Part shown: in pieces, positions 48,746 to 61,560 of the stretch | How positions within the stretch are numbered: position 1 is the stretch's first letter | Layout: every line of letters begins with the position of its first letter | Source of the DNA: Plakobranchus ocellatus | Taxonomy: Eukaryota > Mollusca > Gastropoda > Plakobranchidae | Direction of reading: 5' to 3' | Assembly: GCA_019648995.1 (NCBI GenBank) | Contig: BLXT01003767.1 | Span: 119,727-183,726, forward strand | Length of the DNA stretch: 64,000 nt | Translations under genes and position numbers: made by a program | Notes under the pieces: model-generated | The model's database searches: none | The model's input: the letters and a program-made list of their open reading frames with translations, nothing else | What the model was told of the DNA's origin: nothing

Positions 48746-51344
48746 TGCAATGCAAAGAACAATAGAGATGTTTTGTATAGTAGAAAAAAAAAAGTGCTAT
48801 TATATTGCTGTAGTGTAAGAATTAATTACATTTAAAAAAAAAAAAAAAGTAAATGTAGTATCACTTCTGAATAGTAGATGTTATTAACAGAATATTTTAA
48901 GTCTTCAAATTATAATAGAATAATGCCCTTCATATGAAAAATTTTTTTAAAATAATACACAGATACAATCATTACATTTTGTGATTACTGCTGGCTTCCA
49001 ATAGATCATTAAAATTTTTTTTCTTTTTTCCCCCCTTTCAAAAATCATGTTATGTGGCGTTTCCATTTTTACTGGCAGTTGTTTTGGATATGAAAGAAAA
49101 GGTTTTAAACTACATGGGGATCAAGTAAGATAAAAATTTAATAAAGATCTTTTTTTTTTTTTTTTTGCAACTTGGAAAAAAGTGACTTATCTATATATAT
49201 ATATATATCTCAATGAAGAAAGTGTTAACTCTTGTTCTCAAAGGTTTTGATTAAAGAAAGAATATGTAAAAAGCCTAGTCTTCAAAATATTAAGATTCAA
49301 AATACTGGACCTATAATTATAAAGATACATAGGTTGCTCTTTGCTAAGAAGACACACAACTTTTTTATTTTTTGGATCTCATTCCCAATGTTTCTTTTCT
49401 GCACAGCATAATTGTATTTGTAAATGTTAAATAATTTTATAAATGCTAATTGCAACTTTTCTGAAAAATCTACATTTTTTTTTTAATTTAAGGTTTCGCT
49501 TTGTTGGGCAAATTATCAGACTTGATGGGACTTTTCTATTTTTTTCCCCATATATATTATGTTCTGATTTATGCATATTTTGTTCATATAAGTGAATGGC
49601 AAGTTCATTTGAAGATTTTCATTCATGTTTTTCATCTGGCTGTGACTATAGTGACTTCCATGTACCTCGTGTTTCATTTCCCCTTTTTTTTCCAAACTTT
49701 TTCCATTAGCTTTATAGTATAATCCCTATACTATTTAGCATTGTATAATGGACTTCTTCATTTTTCTGTTTTATATATTAGCTTGTGTGGACCCTGCAGA
49801 AAATGTTTGTTTGCATTCCTTGACAAAGAATGCAATATCACTATGGTTCAAACTTTGAAAGCCTGGAAACTTGCATGTTTTATTGGTCGTTGGAATGAAA
49901 TTTAGGTGTTTGAAGGAGGCAAATATGTCCAAAGATGAGCCCTAACTGGTCCAAAGTCATTTGTAACAATTTTTAAGGAAAATCCTTTTTTTATTTTAAA
50001 CATTTTTTTTTTCCAAAAAGGTGAAACTACTATTTTTTTTTGCGTAAAATACTTAATCTTTATTTTTTACTGTTTCAGTCAGAATTGCAGTTTTTATCTA
50101 TTGGAGCAGTGTAAAATCTTCAAAATGCTCTCCATTTAGACTGGTGTCAAAGCAGAAAAATGTGTGATTCTCAATTATTTTGCCCTGAATGGAAGTAGAG
50201 CAGATTGTCATAACTGCATCAAGTGGAAATTGAAACCCAAAAGTTAGTGTACAAGTAGTGAAAAAATCTAAATTTATGCTGAGGCTTAGATCTAAAAGAT
50301 GATAGATACCTGAGTCATGATGTGGATGGTATGGATTTGATAGTACCTCTTGGTGAAACTTCGTTTCATTTGGTTTCATATAAACTTAATATGCTATTTA
50401 TTACAAAGACCAAACTAAAAAATGTTTTGGTTTCCAGCACTATCCCTCTCTAACCCTGCTTGTGTAAGACCAATATATTTGCAGCTGACTTACAGATTTG
50501 ACTTCTTTAAGTATGGATAACTTGATTATGGCTCTGGTGTGGTTTTTTATGAGTGTGTGTGTCTGTGCTTTGGGGGGGGGGAGTCATTAGAGATGACAAA
50601 TGTTCTTTTGCAATTTCAGGCAGGAAACTGCAGTTGTTAGTATCAATACCCACAATTTTGGTGAATATGGAGATGGCATCCACTGTTTATGCAATTAATA
50701 ACTTGAATCCAAACTTGTTTATTTTTCAATTAAATTTTTTGTAAATTTTAATTATAGTAGGGCATATCTGCCTATGATATAAAAATATTGGTTTTTTTTT
50801 AAAAAAACACTGATGTTTGTTTTGATATTTGTGAACTTTCCATACAAATTGAATTTATTGACAACAAAGTAGATTCAGGAGATAAGTGAAAAAATATTTC
50901 TTTTTGGATCTTTAAGAGATAACGTTATGAAATATGTACATTTTTGTTCTATGTCTTCAATTATTTTAAATTATTTTGCTCTATAACATGCTGGATAATT
51001 TGTAACAAAAAAAAAAAATTATTTTGTATGGATGGGTCACATTTCATTTCAAATCATTTTTCACATCAGTAGTTTAAAACATTTCTTAACTGCTCTTCAT
51101 ACTTTCACCAATTTTTCGTAGATGCTATTTTTTTAGCTCAAGTTGTAAATCTCTCTTTTTATTTCAATGACTAAAGGTAAATTTTTAGTCCTCAATATTT
51201 TTACCAAGCAGAGATGCTATTTTCCGGGCTAAAACTGAACATCTCTTTTTAGTCTCCGAAATTAGAGTTAAATTTTTATATAATAATAATATTCTATGCT
51301 CTTAACCTTTAACTTTTTTTTTCTTCCAAAACTTAATTTTTCCA

Positions 51345-51465
51345 TGGGACCAGGGGCATTGGTGGCACAGTGGCTAGTCAACTTTCCTGATATCTGCAAG
51401 GACCCATCTGTTGCAGGTTTGAGTTCAAGCCTGCCACTGTTGTCTTGGCCTGAAGAGGGCTTTTT
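51345..51465 (+). mobile_element. tRNA-derived SINE
   Basis: GGTGGCACAGTGGCTAGTCA (A-box, 51361-51380) and GGTTTGAGTTCAAGCC (B-box, 51416-51431) are spaced as in a tRNA head, then GGCCTGAAGAGGGC. A related, more decayed copy lies at 30775-30890. In the presumed MED1 3' UTR. Confidence 0.75.
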
Positions 51466-53454
51466 AAAACCTACTAGGTGTGCATTCATGTTTTTGTGGA
51501 AGGAGAGATAGTTGAATCAATACCAAGGACTGTACATAGTAGAGTTGTGATATTCATTACAGTTTTCTATAAAAATGGATTTATCTTGATAGATTTGAGT
51601 TTCAGCTAAGTGCTATTTTTTTTAACAGCAGGCAGAAAATTTTCAAATTTTGATCTGCATGGCTAAATATATATAATAAACACAAGTTTTGATGGCAATC
51701 ATTGGTTAAATATCTTTTCTCATGAATTGGCCAAGGCAAATTTATCGCTAAATGTCTGAAGTACACATTTCAATAAAAAAAATAAATTTTAAAAATCCAG
51801 ACAGTCCTGCACAAATACATTTAAAAATGTGACAAGAGATAAATTGTACAGAGCAACATTTCTTGCAATTTAATTTGAAGTTTTTATACCAAGTGCCAAT
51901 CTGGATGTTGAGAACACTTCTATTCTAAAGAAATGTGAATTTTGGGCACAGATCACAAGGTCTCCTAGCTTTTTTTTTTCAAAGTTGATCATACTAGTTT
52001 TGAAAAAGGGAAAACATCCATGCTCTAGTCAAATGTTTTTAAAGTAAGCTTACATGCACATGTTCTCAATTTAATGGTTACAGTACATAGGAGAGCAAAG
52101 AAAAATATTAAATAGCTAATTGAGGAATGGGCCATCTGCTTTGTGTTATTCAATCTTGGAGTGATTAAAGTAATTAAGTGCACCACAAAAATTGTCTGTA
52201 GGAATACATGTATTATTTATAGACCTTTGCAAAAGCATTTCTAAAAGCTTAAACCAATCCAAATAAATCACAAAATTGTATTTTACACTGAGATCAATAG
52301 CTGCCTAAAAGATTTATTAATTCCTGCCAAGAACTTTGAAATTATGAAAATTGAATGGAACTAGCCATGTTGAATCTAAACCAAGATAAAGTAATTAAAC
52401 TTGTTAAAACATTTTGAAGAAAACATTACCTGTTTAGAAAAGAAAAGTTGTAAATGAGTCTGATTGTTCAAAAATCTTGGCAAAAAATTTACTGTCAATG
52501 AATCATCTCACTTTTCTTTTCAGTGCTTTTATAGAAAGTAAAAAAGTTTACAGCTTGACACAGAATCAGAATATCTTTGTCCAATTTTAGCCCTTGTGAA
52601 ATGAACAAATTTGGTTTCAGGCCGTGTTGATGATTGAAAATGTTCAAAATGCAGCCTGTGATTTGTATGCAAATATGAAATAGAGGAATTTTTTAACACA
52701 AAAAAGAGCTAATTTAGGCACTTGATGAAGCTCAAACAGACCAAAAAGAAATTCCATTTGTGGATCATGAAAATGAGTGAATACCCTCAGAGTCGCATAC
52801 CTGAAATTTTTTTTTAACTTTAAATTGTTTCTTAAGGACCTCAAAGATGATTTTTTTTTTTAAATTCCGATTCTCCTGGTGTTTGTTAGAGAAGGCCAAG
52901 AGACTAGATCTGTTGCTTTTGTTGAATTTTTGTTTTAATTATCATTTTTATAATTTTATGTCTTAAAAAGTGCATTTCTATGTGTACATAGTCTTTCGAA
53001 CTGCTATTCAGGAAGCATTAAAGTAATGTATTATTGTATCATATATGCATGAAACTTATGTGTTGTGCTAAATGTTATAGTTTTTGAAAGATGTTAACTG
53101 TATTTGAGATTTTTTGTCTTGTTCTTTTATATTTTTTTTTTTTATTTAAAGACTAATATACTATTAGTATTACCAATGTGACGCATCACACAATTTGTGT
53201 ACAAAGAAACCAAGTCTAGATTGTGCTCAGCCATGTAAACTCTGATTTGGAGCTTTGCTCATCATCAAGAAACTATAGTGCATGTAAAATTTTGTGGTGG
53301 ATATTTATAATTTTGTAAATAGTGTACATTTCTCATCTTGTGGCTAGATATTTTCATTCCCTTGCAAAATTTAAAAAATGAAATAAGTAAAAATCATTGT
53401 GACCTTTGTACACACAAAAAATGTATGTAAAGATTGATATGTACAACAAATTAT

Positions 53455-53460
53455 AATAAA
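53455..53460 (+). terminator. Candidate MED1 poly(A) signal AATAAA (distal)
   Basis: Preceded by TGTACAC, TGTATGTA and TGTACAA (cleavage factor I type sites) within 55 nt and followed by a T-rich stretch. The best-formed signal of the region. Confidence 0.45.
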
Positions 53461-53639
53461 TTTTTTATGGCTCCTCTATGTTTTTAACAATTATTATTCC
53501 ATGTTTGTCTCAAACACTTTCCCAATTCCTAGCTCACACATTTGTCAGTTTTTTAATTAAAATTATATGTGAGGGTATAAAATTTTATCATTAGAGGAAA
53601 TTGCATACCATTTACTCTAGGATTATTTTCTTATCCCTT

Positions 53640-53789
53640 ATTTTCTGAAGTTATCATTATCATCATCATCAGTATATTATCCTCCGTCATCATTTTCATC
53701 CAAGTTTCCAACACTATACATCTGCAGACATGCCAGGTCTCCCGATTTAATCGGGACTCTCCCGATTTTTAAAAAGAAAATACCCGTCT
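53640..53789. repeat. ATC-rich microsatellite and short palindromic repeat before gap
   Basis: TCATCATCATCA units (53653-53670) and, at 53740-53756, the near-palindrome TCCCGATTTAATCGGGA followed by another CTCCCGATTTTT. The gap starts right after, as if a repeat had defeated assembly. Confidence 0.7.
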
Positions 53790-53828
53790 NNNNNNNNNNN
53801 NNNNNNNNNNNNNNNNNNNNNNNNNNNN
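53790..53828. other. Assembly gap (39 N)
   Basis: Short N run directly after the CCCGAT repeat. Confidence 0.98.
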
Positions 53829-55065
53829 AGTGGAAGGAACCAAAATCTCGAAATGCAAAGTCTGATAACTCAAAGTTCTCAAGATGGGATTTTTTCCTCT
53901 GTTTGGCGTTAAAAAAAGTTTGATCTTATAATCTGAAATGAATAATTCTAAATTCTCATAATTCGAATCAATACCACCAAGGATAGCATTTAAAAAATTT
54001 TGTCACATAATTGTTGAACAAGAAGCAGAGCTAACCTTGGAGAAAGAGAAATTGAATATCCTCTTAAAGACCAAGTTTATAGTTTTGCGTGATATAGGTA
54101 ATATTACAGGTGTTTCTCCCTTAACTTGATTTTGGAAACTGTTCAGAAAAGGCAAAAAAAAATGTTTATTCCTTCCCAGAAACAAGTAGAGATCCAAGAT
54201 TTGTACTGTTTGCACGAGATTGTTTGTTTTCTAAATGATTCAGTGTGTTGACATTACCCACATATACATTTCTTTTAAAGATATATGACTTACCACAATA
54301 TGGGTTTAAAAAAAAACAATCAAACGATTCTGCCATAACTCAAGCTATGGTAAACTGCACAAGAGAAATAGTTGCAAGGTGTGCCGTATCTTCTTATATG
54401 GCATTATCAAATGATGATTATGTCTCTTTGGGATGCTGTTGAGTGCATTTTTTTTTTCAACTATACATACCGAAAACATACAGGCCTACATGTTACATTT
54501 TTATACATACATGTCTATGAAAATAACTAAGCATATACATTGAGCAGTGCATTGGTACTGCCCACAACAGGTATAAATCTGAGACACTGATTCAATTCTG
54601 TTGCAAAATTACCTTTGGAAACATTTGAGAAAAAAAGCGAACTCAACACAAAAATGAGGGAAGTAAACAAGCAGCTCTGGGAAGTTGACAAAAGACTAAG
54701 AGAAATGTAAATTCATTACAGGAGCAAATATCCTGTCGATCCTGTGATAGAATAGGAAAAGAAAGATAAAAAATTTTTAGAGAAAATAATTTTGTAGTTG
54801 TCTTGCTAACATGTTTACAGCCCTGGACTTCTTGCTTGCTTGCTTGTAATACAAGCCACAGATTTTTTCAAGATAGGTGAGAGATATAAACTGAAGTATT
54901 GCTTTTTTGTCTCTTGTCCTCGTTGTTGGTGTGGAAAGCATGGAAACAAGTTGATGTACTAAATTTCAGTAGAAGTAAAAAACGTACACAAATACCGCAC
55001 TCCCAGAAACAGATAAATAAGTTTAAGGATCCTGAAGATGCAATGGTGGTTGAAGGCAAGGAAAT

Positions 55066-55295
55066 AAATATTGTAAAAGAAAACAACCACCAACTCAAAC
55101 TTATAAAAACAAATGAAACAAAACAGAGTATACATAAAAACGTTTCGCCCCAATAGGCTTTATCAGAAAAAAATATCACTAACACAAATAAACTACCATA
55201 GAAACGTACTAAGGAAACGTTTTTATGTATACTCTGTGTTGTTTCATTTGTCTTTATAAGTTTGAGTTGGTGGTTGTTTTCTTTTACAATACTAA
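55066..55295. repeat. 80-bp inverted repeat around a 67-nt spacer, Penelope-like signature
   Basis: The left arm 55066-55146 and the right arm 55214-55295 are inverted copies (GTTTTTATGTATACTCTG and AGTTTGAGTTGGTGGTTG in each) with few differences. Next to the left arm is a hammerhead-like core. Hammerhead motifs beside repeated ends are known from Penelope-like retroelements; I treat this as an old fragment of one. No element protein is recognisable. Confidence 0.7.
55125..55170 (-). ncRNA. Hammerhead-ribozyme-like core motif
   Basis: On the minus strand CTGATAAAGCCTATTGGGGC is followed directly by GAAACGTTTTTATGTATA. This fits a hammerhead: a CUGAUGA-like box (55166-55160), stem II GCC/GGC, GAAAC (55146-55142), a 4-bp stem III ACGU/AUGU with a UUUU loop, then GUA as cleavage triplet. 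A pairing stem I is not evident, so activity is doubtful. Confidence 0.5.
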
Positions 55296-55839
55296 ATTCC
55301 AAGTTCTCTCATATGCTGGATACTGCAGATTTGCCGCTGAAATCTCTTTACAAGTCCAATTACTGCGGCTCTTGTTCAGTGCCATATGTAAAAAATTATA
55401 TTGGGTACATTCAACGTTTATTCAGTTTCTTTTTTTCATCGACTTGAAAGTACCACTTTAATGTGCGTTTTCTGGTTTACAGCAAACTCACATTGAGCAG
55501 CTAGTGAAGACAAATCTCTTCATGAATGGAAATTTACCGTCTTCTCTCTTCAGTAAAGCAGATGTGGCTTTTCTGTCAGTTTTTGGTTCCTTAACCTTCC
55601 CCCATACCTCAAGCTTTTGGTTGCTTTCCTCATTTTTGTGTGTTACTGTATACCTGACCAAGTTCCTATCTCTCTTGTTTCCAAGCATACACATTTCTTT
55701 CCCTTTTCCCACCTCTAACTTTCAATTAGGAGAAAATATTGATATTCAGTGAAGCACCCAAGATTGAATTTCTGTCGCAGCATTTGAGAATGCTAGACAA
55801 ATCAAAGTAGATTTTTTCAGATGTAGGCTTTGTCAGGGG

Positions 55840-56540
55840 AATGATTAAAGCAGACGGCTTGCTCAAATGGGTTGAATGATAGAACTTGGTGTAAGATTAA
55901 GACCAGTGATTAAATTATTTGTGATTAAAATATTACATTGCTCAGAGGTCGGTTTTAAGAGTGGATTCATTGACAGATTTTTGAAAGATGTCTCTTTGAG
56001 GACATGATTGAGACATTGCTGATAGCTGGGTTTTAAGAAACTTTTGGATGAAAATTTCTCAGCACCTTGAAACAGATTGCTCAGCCCTTGGTTGTGAGGT
56101 TGGATAATACAACAAATTCCTTGGAACTGGGATGTGAGTGTGAAAGGATTGCTCAGACCTTGGTGTGAATGAGATTAGATAAAACAGATGGCTCAGAACT
56201 ATGCTGTGTGAAAAGATGGACCAAAATAGACTGCTCAGACCTAGGTGTGTAAAAGGATTGTTCAGAACTGGGCTCTGTAAGTGAGAGGATTGAGTGAGAC
56301 AGACTGCTTTTAAAGCTCTGATTGTATAAGGAAATTGGATAAATCAAATTGCCTAGAACTTTTTGTATGTGAGATGATAAATTGAAACATTTCCTGGTGC
56401 TGGGCTGTATGGTAGGATTAACTAAAACAGATTCCTCAAGTTGGATTCTGTGGAAAAATTGATTGATAATATTCTTGGATATAGTTTGTGTAAAAAAGTT
56501 GATTAAAATAGATTGTGAAAATTTTCTTGCAGAAGACTAA
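55840..56540 (+). repeat. Decayed minisatellite, about 12-15 units of 40-50 bp
   Basis: Recurrent pattern: GATT-A-AA-ACAGATTGCTCAGAACTTGG then a TGTGTGAA-type spacer. Clear units include 56080-56130, 56148-56200 and 56228-56275. Units have drifted and no two are identical. Confidence 0.75.
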
Positions 56541-58149
56541 GACGGTTAATTGAAACATCTTCTGTCTATACGGTTTGTCTTCTTTGCAACGGCCATTAAA
56601 TCATTTCGGAGCTTGATGGCAAAGAGTCATCATACCGTCAGAACCCATTATCAATAATCATCATTGTCTTGATCTACTGGAATATCCCAATCTGTTTTGG
56701 TGTCCCATTGCTGACTCGTCTTAATGGACAACTTCTTTGAATAAATTATTATGGCAAGGTTTGCTAATGATTTATCATCACTTTTATCAAATTCTTGGGA
56801 TACCTTTAGTGAAAAAAAAATTTTTTATAGAGAGAAAACAGTCATTTGACTTAATGAATTGTTTCAAGCCTTTTTCTGAGGCCAACAATGAAAGTAATTT
56901 TTGGTCAACCATTGTGAAAAGCTTTACTGGTCTCTTTTTTATTTTCAGCTAGTTTTGAGATGAATTTAGCAGTTTCGCAATGCAGTAACTTATAGCACAA
57001 AGAAGAAACTAGTGGTAACGGACAAAAAGATCATCTTTTGATACTGCAGTAATAAGTTATAGAACATATTTGACGATTAAGTCAACAACTGCAGCTGTAG
57101 TGTAAGTCAACTTACATTAGTATCAAATGACAATTTTTACTTTCTTCAAGATTTGCAAAATTTCTCTCTTTCATTTTTTAATGGATTAAATATTTCCACA
57201 CAAGGTGTGCTTTGCTCCAAAGATGTTTTGTCAAAAAATCAAGTTACGCAGTTTGTTTGACACCCACAACATAGGATATGGACAAAAAAAGAAATTCTAA
57301 ACAAAAAAAAATAGCCTTTCATTTAGCACCCCTTTGGTCTTAATGGTTTATTAGAAAAAAATAACCAGTATATCTCAAATCCTTTTAGTTATTTTCATTA
57401 GTAATAGCATTGACAATTCTTGTATATTTTCTTTTACTAAAATTGCCTTCATATCATCTTTAACATTGTGTGATATTAATTTCAAATATAAATCCTCAAA
57501 CAAAATGAATTTTTTTTGCCTTCAATTATTTGTTTCAAATGATAGACTTGGATTTCTATTAGTTTTCAATTGATTGTGACCAATATTTTTATTGCAACTT
57601 CTTTCTATCTAATTTTTAATCAATACTTTTGTTTCAGTCGAACAAAATTCAAACAGACAAAAGTAGATAAATATATATGATGTATTTTTTATCAATTAAA
57701 GCATATGCACCACAGATACAATGCTGAGATCACGTTGTTGTGGACTGGCTTATACAAACACACATACAAATATAAATCAAAAACTTGTGATTAGTACTCT
57801 GATTGGTTCAAAAGATGCATAGCCCCAAGTTATATGATGTTCTGAAGAAGGCTGGTCATAAAATTCCTCAAATAAAATATAAATTTGGGAGGGGCTGGGA
57901 AAAATCAATTTTTCATCAATTTTTTTTTTTTTAATAAGGCTATGGCCTTGTCTTGAACTTCCGTATAATTTATCGATATTTGTATTTCATTCCAACAACA
58001 AAAAAAAAAAGGCAAAAGGTACATAGACATTACATTGCACTTAAAAAAATAAAAGAAAAAAAATTAATTCATAGTAAAACATACAAATTTTATTCAGTAG
58101 ATTTAGCCATAAATCAACATTCTTAATAGCTCAGCATAATGAATCAAAG

Positions 58150-58225
58150 TTTCAATTTTTCATTCTCTCCCACCAATCCCGACTCATTTAGGTTCAAATC
58201 TTGCTTTGGACAGGCATCTCAGATG
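58150..58225 (+). repeat. Possible tRNA-like SINE head
   Basis: GGTTCAAATCTTG (58191-58203) resembles a B-box and TAGCTCAGCATAATG (58126-58140) a weak A-box. Single copy, so tentative. Confidence 0.25.
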
Positions 58226-59534
58226 AATTATACTGAAACATGAAAGATGACATAACTTGGATTTGGAATATAAAGGCATGACATAGGTGGGCCTTCACAT
58301 ATGAAGGAGATACATGGGCAGAGATCTAGTAAGGAGAGGGGATTCACTTTGTACTTGAATTTGTAATTCAAAGAACTAATTCAAATAACAATAAGCATAG
58401 CATTTAACTGACCAAAGAAGTACATTGCTCTTCATGTATACATCCAGAAACCATATCAGCTACTTGAAGTAGGTCTATGGTATAAAAAAAAAGAGCTGAC
58501 AAAAAATTATTAAAATCCACAAGTGACAAAATTTAATGTTAATGTAAAATATTGATCAGCAATGTGTAAGTGTAATTAAATACAAAAAAAAAACATCTCA
58601 TGGCATAAAATAATTACCAATCAGACCATCTTTTTAAAGTTTTATTAAAATTGTACATATATATTTATAAACATTGAAAATTAATGCTTATTAAAGAAAA
58701 AAAAAGTACAGAAAAAATATCAATACATAAATAAAACATAGTTCTCTATTAAATGGAATCAATAGTCTTTAAAGTAGTGTTGCTCTTTCATACTTATATA
58801 TTTTAAATTTTAAAAGTTTAAGATTTTCTTTATGCTTGAGTAACAAAATAATAGGACTCTATAATCAAATCTCACATTTCAACAAAAACCATACGAACAT
58901 TGTCAAGTGAAAGATTGTGAACCTGAAAATAATTTATATTTTTCAAAAATGAAAGTCATGGACATAAAATTACAAATGGTGCATGACTGTACATATGTAT
59001 GTCTCACCTGATCAAGAGAGAAACTTAAAGTTAAATGAGCACATAAAGATATCAAACATGCTTAAATTATAATGTATGCAATTTTATGTTTTGAAGTGCT
59101 TGTATTAACTATTATATAATCCTATATAAACTAATTAAAACACAAACATAATTTTTAAAAAATATACAAATGATTTTTCAAAAATTAAAATACAGGCATA
59201 TACAGACGATTTATAAAAAGACCACCCATCATTTTTAGTCATATACAAGCAACATTAAAACTGCAAAAAATTTTTTTTTGGATTTTCAATTTCCTCTTAT
59301 CAAAGTAAACCTACAATATATCTTATATGCGATCACAACAGAGGAAAATATATTTCAAACTGAAATACAGTATGATGCTATGTGACCATCAATATTTATA
59401 TTGCTGCTTTCTACTTTTTTAAGTCAAAAAAAAAAACAAAAATTCTATACAGGACACCATGGATAAGAACATAAAATCTCAGATGTAAAAAAGTATTGGG
59501 GTACTGTAATTACTAAATTAGTCTTTTGAATCAC

Positions 59535-59775
59535 AAAAAGAGACTAAGTCAGCATTGTAAACCGCAAATATATACTGCTTATTGGATTTACTAACCTGAA
59601 CCTCTTTTCCAGATTCTAACATTGATTATGCACCAACTGATTAGTCTATCGAGTTAAAAAAGAGACTTGCTCAGAATTGTAAACCATAAATATATATAGT
59701 ATACTGAATTGAATAACCTAGACCTCTTTGTCGGATTCTATCATTGATTATGCACTGATTGTGTTCAAACTTAAA
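59535..59775. repeat. 122-bp tandem duplication, two diverged copies
   Basis: 59535-59656 and 59657-about 59775 share AAAAAGAGACT, ATTGTAAACC, ACCTCTTT and CATTGATTATGCAC at equal spacing; about four fifths of positions agree by eye. Confidence 0.85.
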
Positions 59776-60004
59776 AAGGCAAGTAAACCATTCTTTATTA
59801 ATCATGTCATTTTTGTTAGATTAGCGGGCAGGAGCTCTCCTAAAATCCTCAACTGGCTGGCAGTGGCAGGCTGCACACTCCCCCATGCATGAAGACATTC
59901 ACTGATATTCATTTCTATATGTGTAGTACTTTTGCATATTTTGTGGTGAAGAAGGCCTTGAAAGTATAGATTTTATGTGTCCTGGAGAATCCTCTCACTC
60001 CTTA

Positions 60005-60006
<2 letters not shown>

Positions 60007-60043
<37 letters not shown>
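60007..60043. repeat. (TA)n microsatellite
   Basis: About 18 uninterrupted TA units. Confidence 0.97.
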
Positions 60044-60046
<3 letters not shown>

Positions 60047-60771
60047 GAGGTAAAGGGCAAGCTTTTGAGAAGACCTAGGTCTAGAAACTGAAATGGCAAG
60101 AATATTTCTATGACTGAAAATTAGAACTGATAAAACCTAAATAACTCTTCATGAAAAATTTTTGGATTGAAACATGGATCTATGAACCAGAGCCAGGGTC
60201 TAAATAAAGCCTGTTTGAAGGGTTTCCCTCTCAGGTCAAAATGACAAGGGTTTTGCAAGCATTCTTTTGGGAGCTTGCACTTGCCTTAGGTTTGAGGGAA
60301 GTGGGTAGCATTAAGCTATAAAGATCATGCAGTTTTTCCAGAGAGCAAAAAATTTAATTTATCAATTCTATGGCGAAAAAAATTGAAAAATCAGTTTTTG
60401 GTAGGACAGCTTTTTTTTTTTTTTTTGGAGAATATTGACACAGCTTTTGATTGCTTGCCATTTGAAATTAAACCAAACTGCTTTTCATTCATTTATTTAT
60501 ACATGTAGATATGGTTTGACATGCCTGCCTGCAATTTGGCTATAAACACAAAAGGAAATGTATTGATAAAATATTGACTATTTCTTAAAATATGGAAACT
60601 TTAATTTTGTTACTCTCACTTCTCAGTACACTTTTTCTTAAGGGGCTGTTCAAATATAATCTTACACCTTTTTTGGGGGACTTTTTTACCAACCCCCTTC
60701 TTACATTTGCCCCTCTCCCCCTGTAATATTACATTGTTGACTTGTTATAATATAATATCAACAACAATGAT

Positions 60772-60794
60772 GATAATAATAATAATAATAATAA
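60772..60794. repeat. (AAT)n microsatellite
   Basis: Seven to eight AAT units ending at CGCCG. Confidence 0.95.
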
Positions 60795-61164
60795 TCGCCG
60801 ATGGCGTCTTAACTTACTAAGCATTAACTGTAGTTTAAGAATTGTCTTTTTCAGAATGTTGAATGTCCATTACATAATGAAATTTTGCATGCATGCACGG
60901 TCGTCGTTCTGGCCTGCTGGGCTAGGCCTCCGCTCACGAAAACTTACTTCCTATACGAGGCTTTAGCGTACTTAGCAGCCAAATGTGCATTCTTGAGTTG
61001 CAGGTTAGAAAGTAGCCAAGAGAAGTTGAAAGTTTGAAGGAGTATAGAATGCATACTGTTACTATAAAAGCACTATTACAATTTGATTTTTTTTCTTTAA
61101 AATGCGTATTCCTGCGTCAGTGATTGTGAAAGAAAATACCCTGCAAAATGCAACTGGCTTTCTT

Positions 61165-61245
61165 TAGGATTTGAACCGGACACTTCATTAAGACTCTCAC
61201 AAGGAATAGTGGACATCCTGGCAGTGGCACACACTAGTTGCTTTT
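61165..61245 (-). repeat. Possible tRNA-like SINE head, minus strand
   Basis: On the minus strand GGTTCAAATCC (61177-61167) is an exact B-box; a convincing A-box is lacking upstream. Single copy. Confidence 0.3.
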
Positions 61246-61560
61246 TAAAACAAATGTCAATAATTGGTAACCGGAGAATAGATTTTGTTGGATTTTAAGT
61301 GCCTGGAGCTCTTAGTAATCAGTGAGTATGCAAATTGGTAAATATCCGGAGCATGAAAAAATTTGAATAAATCTCCAAAGCAATGACTTATTGTCACAGT
61401 CTTAAACAATAAGACTTACAACTTTGTGACAAGGTGAACATTCAACATATGATTATCTTGTGGATTAAAAGAGGACTATAGTATAAATGAATTACTGTAG
61501 TTGAACGTATCTCTTTTATCGGTGTAACAGTCAAACTGCTTTTGTGGACCACTCATGACG

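Larger units (their letters stand above)
46933..53480 (+). other. MED1: MED1 3' UTR (proximal end near 47.4-48.2 kb, possible distal end near 53.5 kb)
   Basis: No coding sequence follows the stop. AATAAA signals occur at 47141, 47370, 48022 and 48209, and a strong one at 53455 with several TGTA motifs just upstream. The stretch is AT-rich with T-rich tracts, as in long invertebrate UTRs, and includes a SINE and a decayed tandem repeat. Which signals are used cannot be told from sequence. Confidence 0.5.
53829..58619. other. Intergenic stretch between MED1 and a possible convergent gene
   Basis: No reliable gene. 53830-53970 has repeated ATAACTCAAAG/ATAATTCGAA wording that recalls pogo/Tigger element ends, but no transposase could be read. 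An inverted repeat (55066-55295) and a decayed minisatellite (55840-56540) are the structured parts. Short reading frames at 54245 and 55504 match nothing I know. Confidence 0.45.

Noticed and set aside
53830-54450. pogo/Tigger-like element
   Set aside because: Some wording resembles its ends (ATAACTCAAAG, ATAATTCGAA), but no inverted ends or transposase text could be established.
54868-55302. 144-codon minus-strand open frame
   Set aside because: It is created by the two arms of the inverted repeat at 55066-55295 read through; the plus-strand frame there mirrors it.
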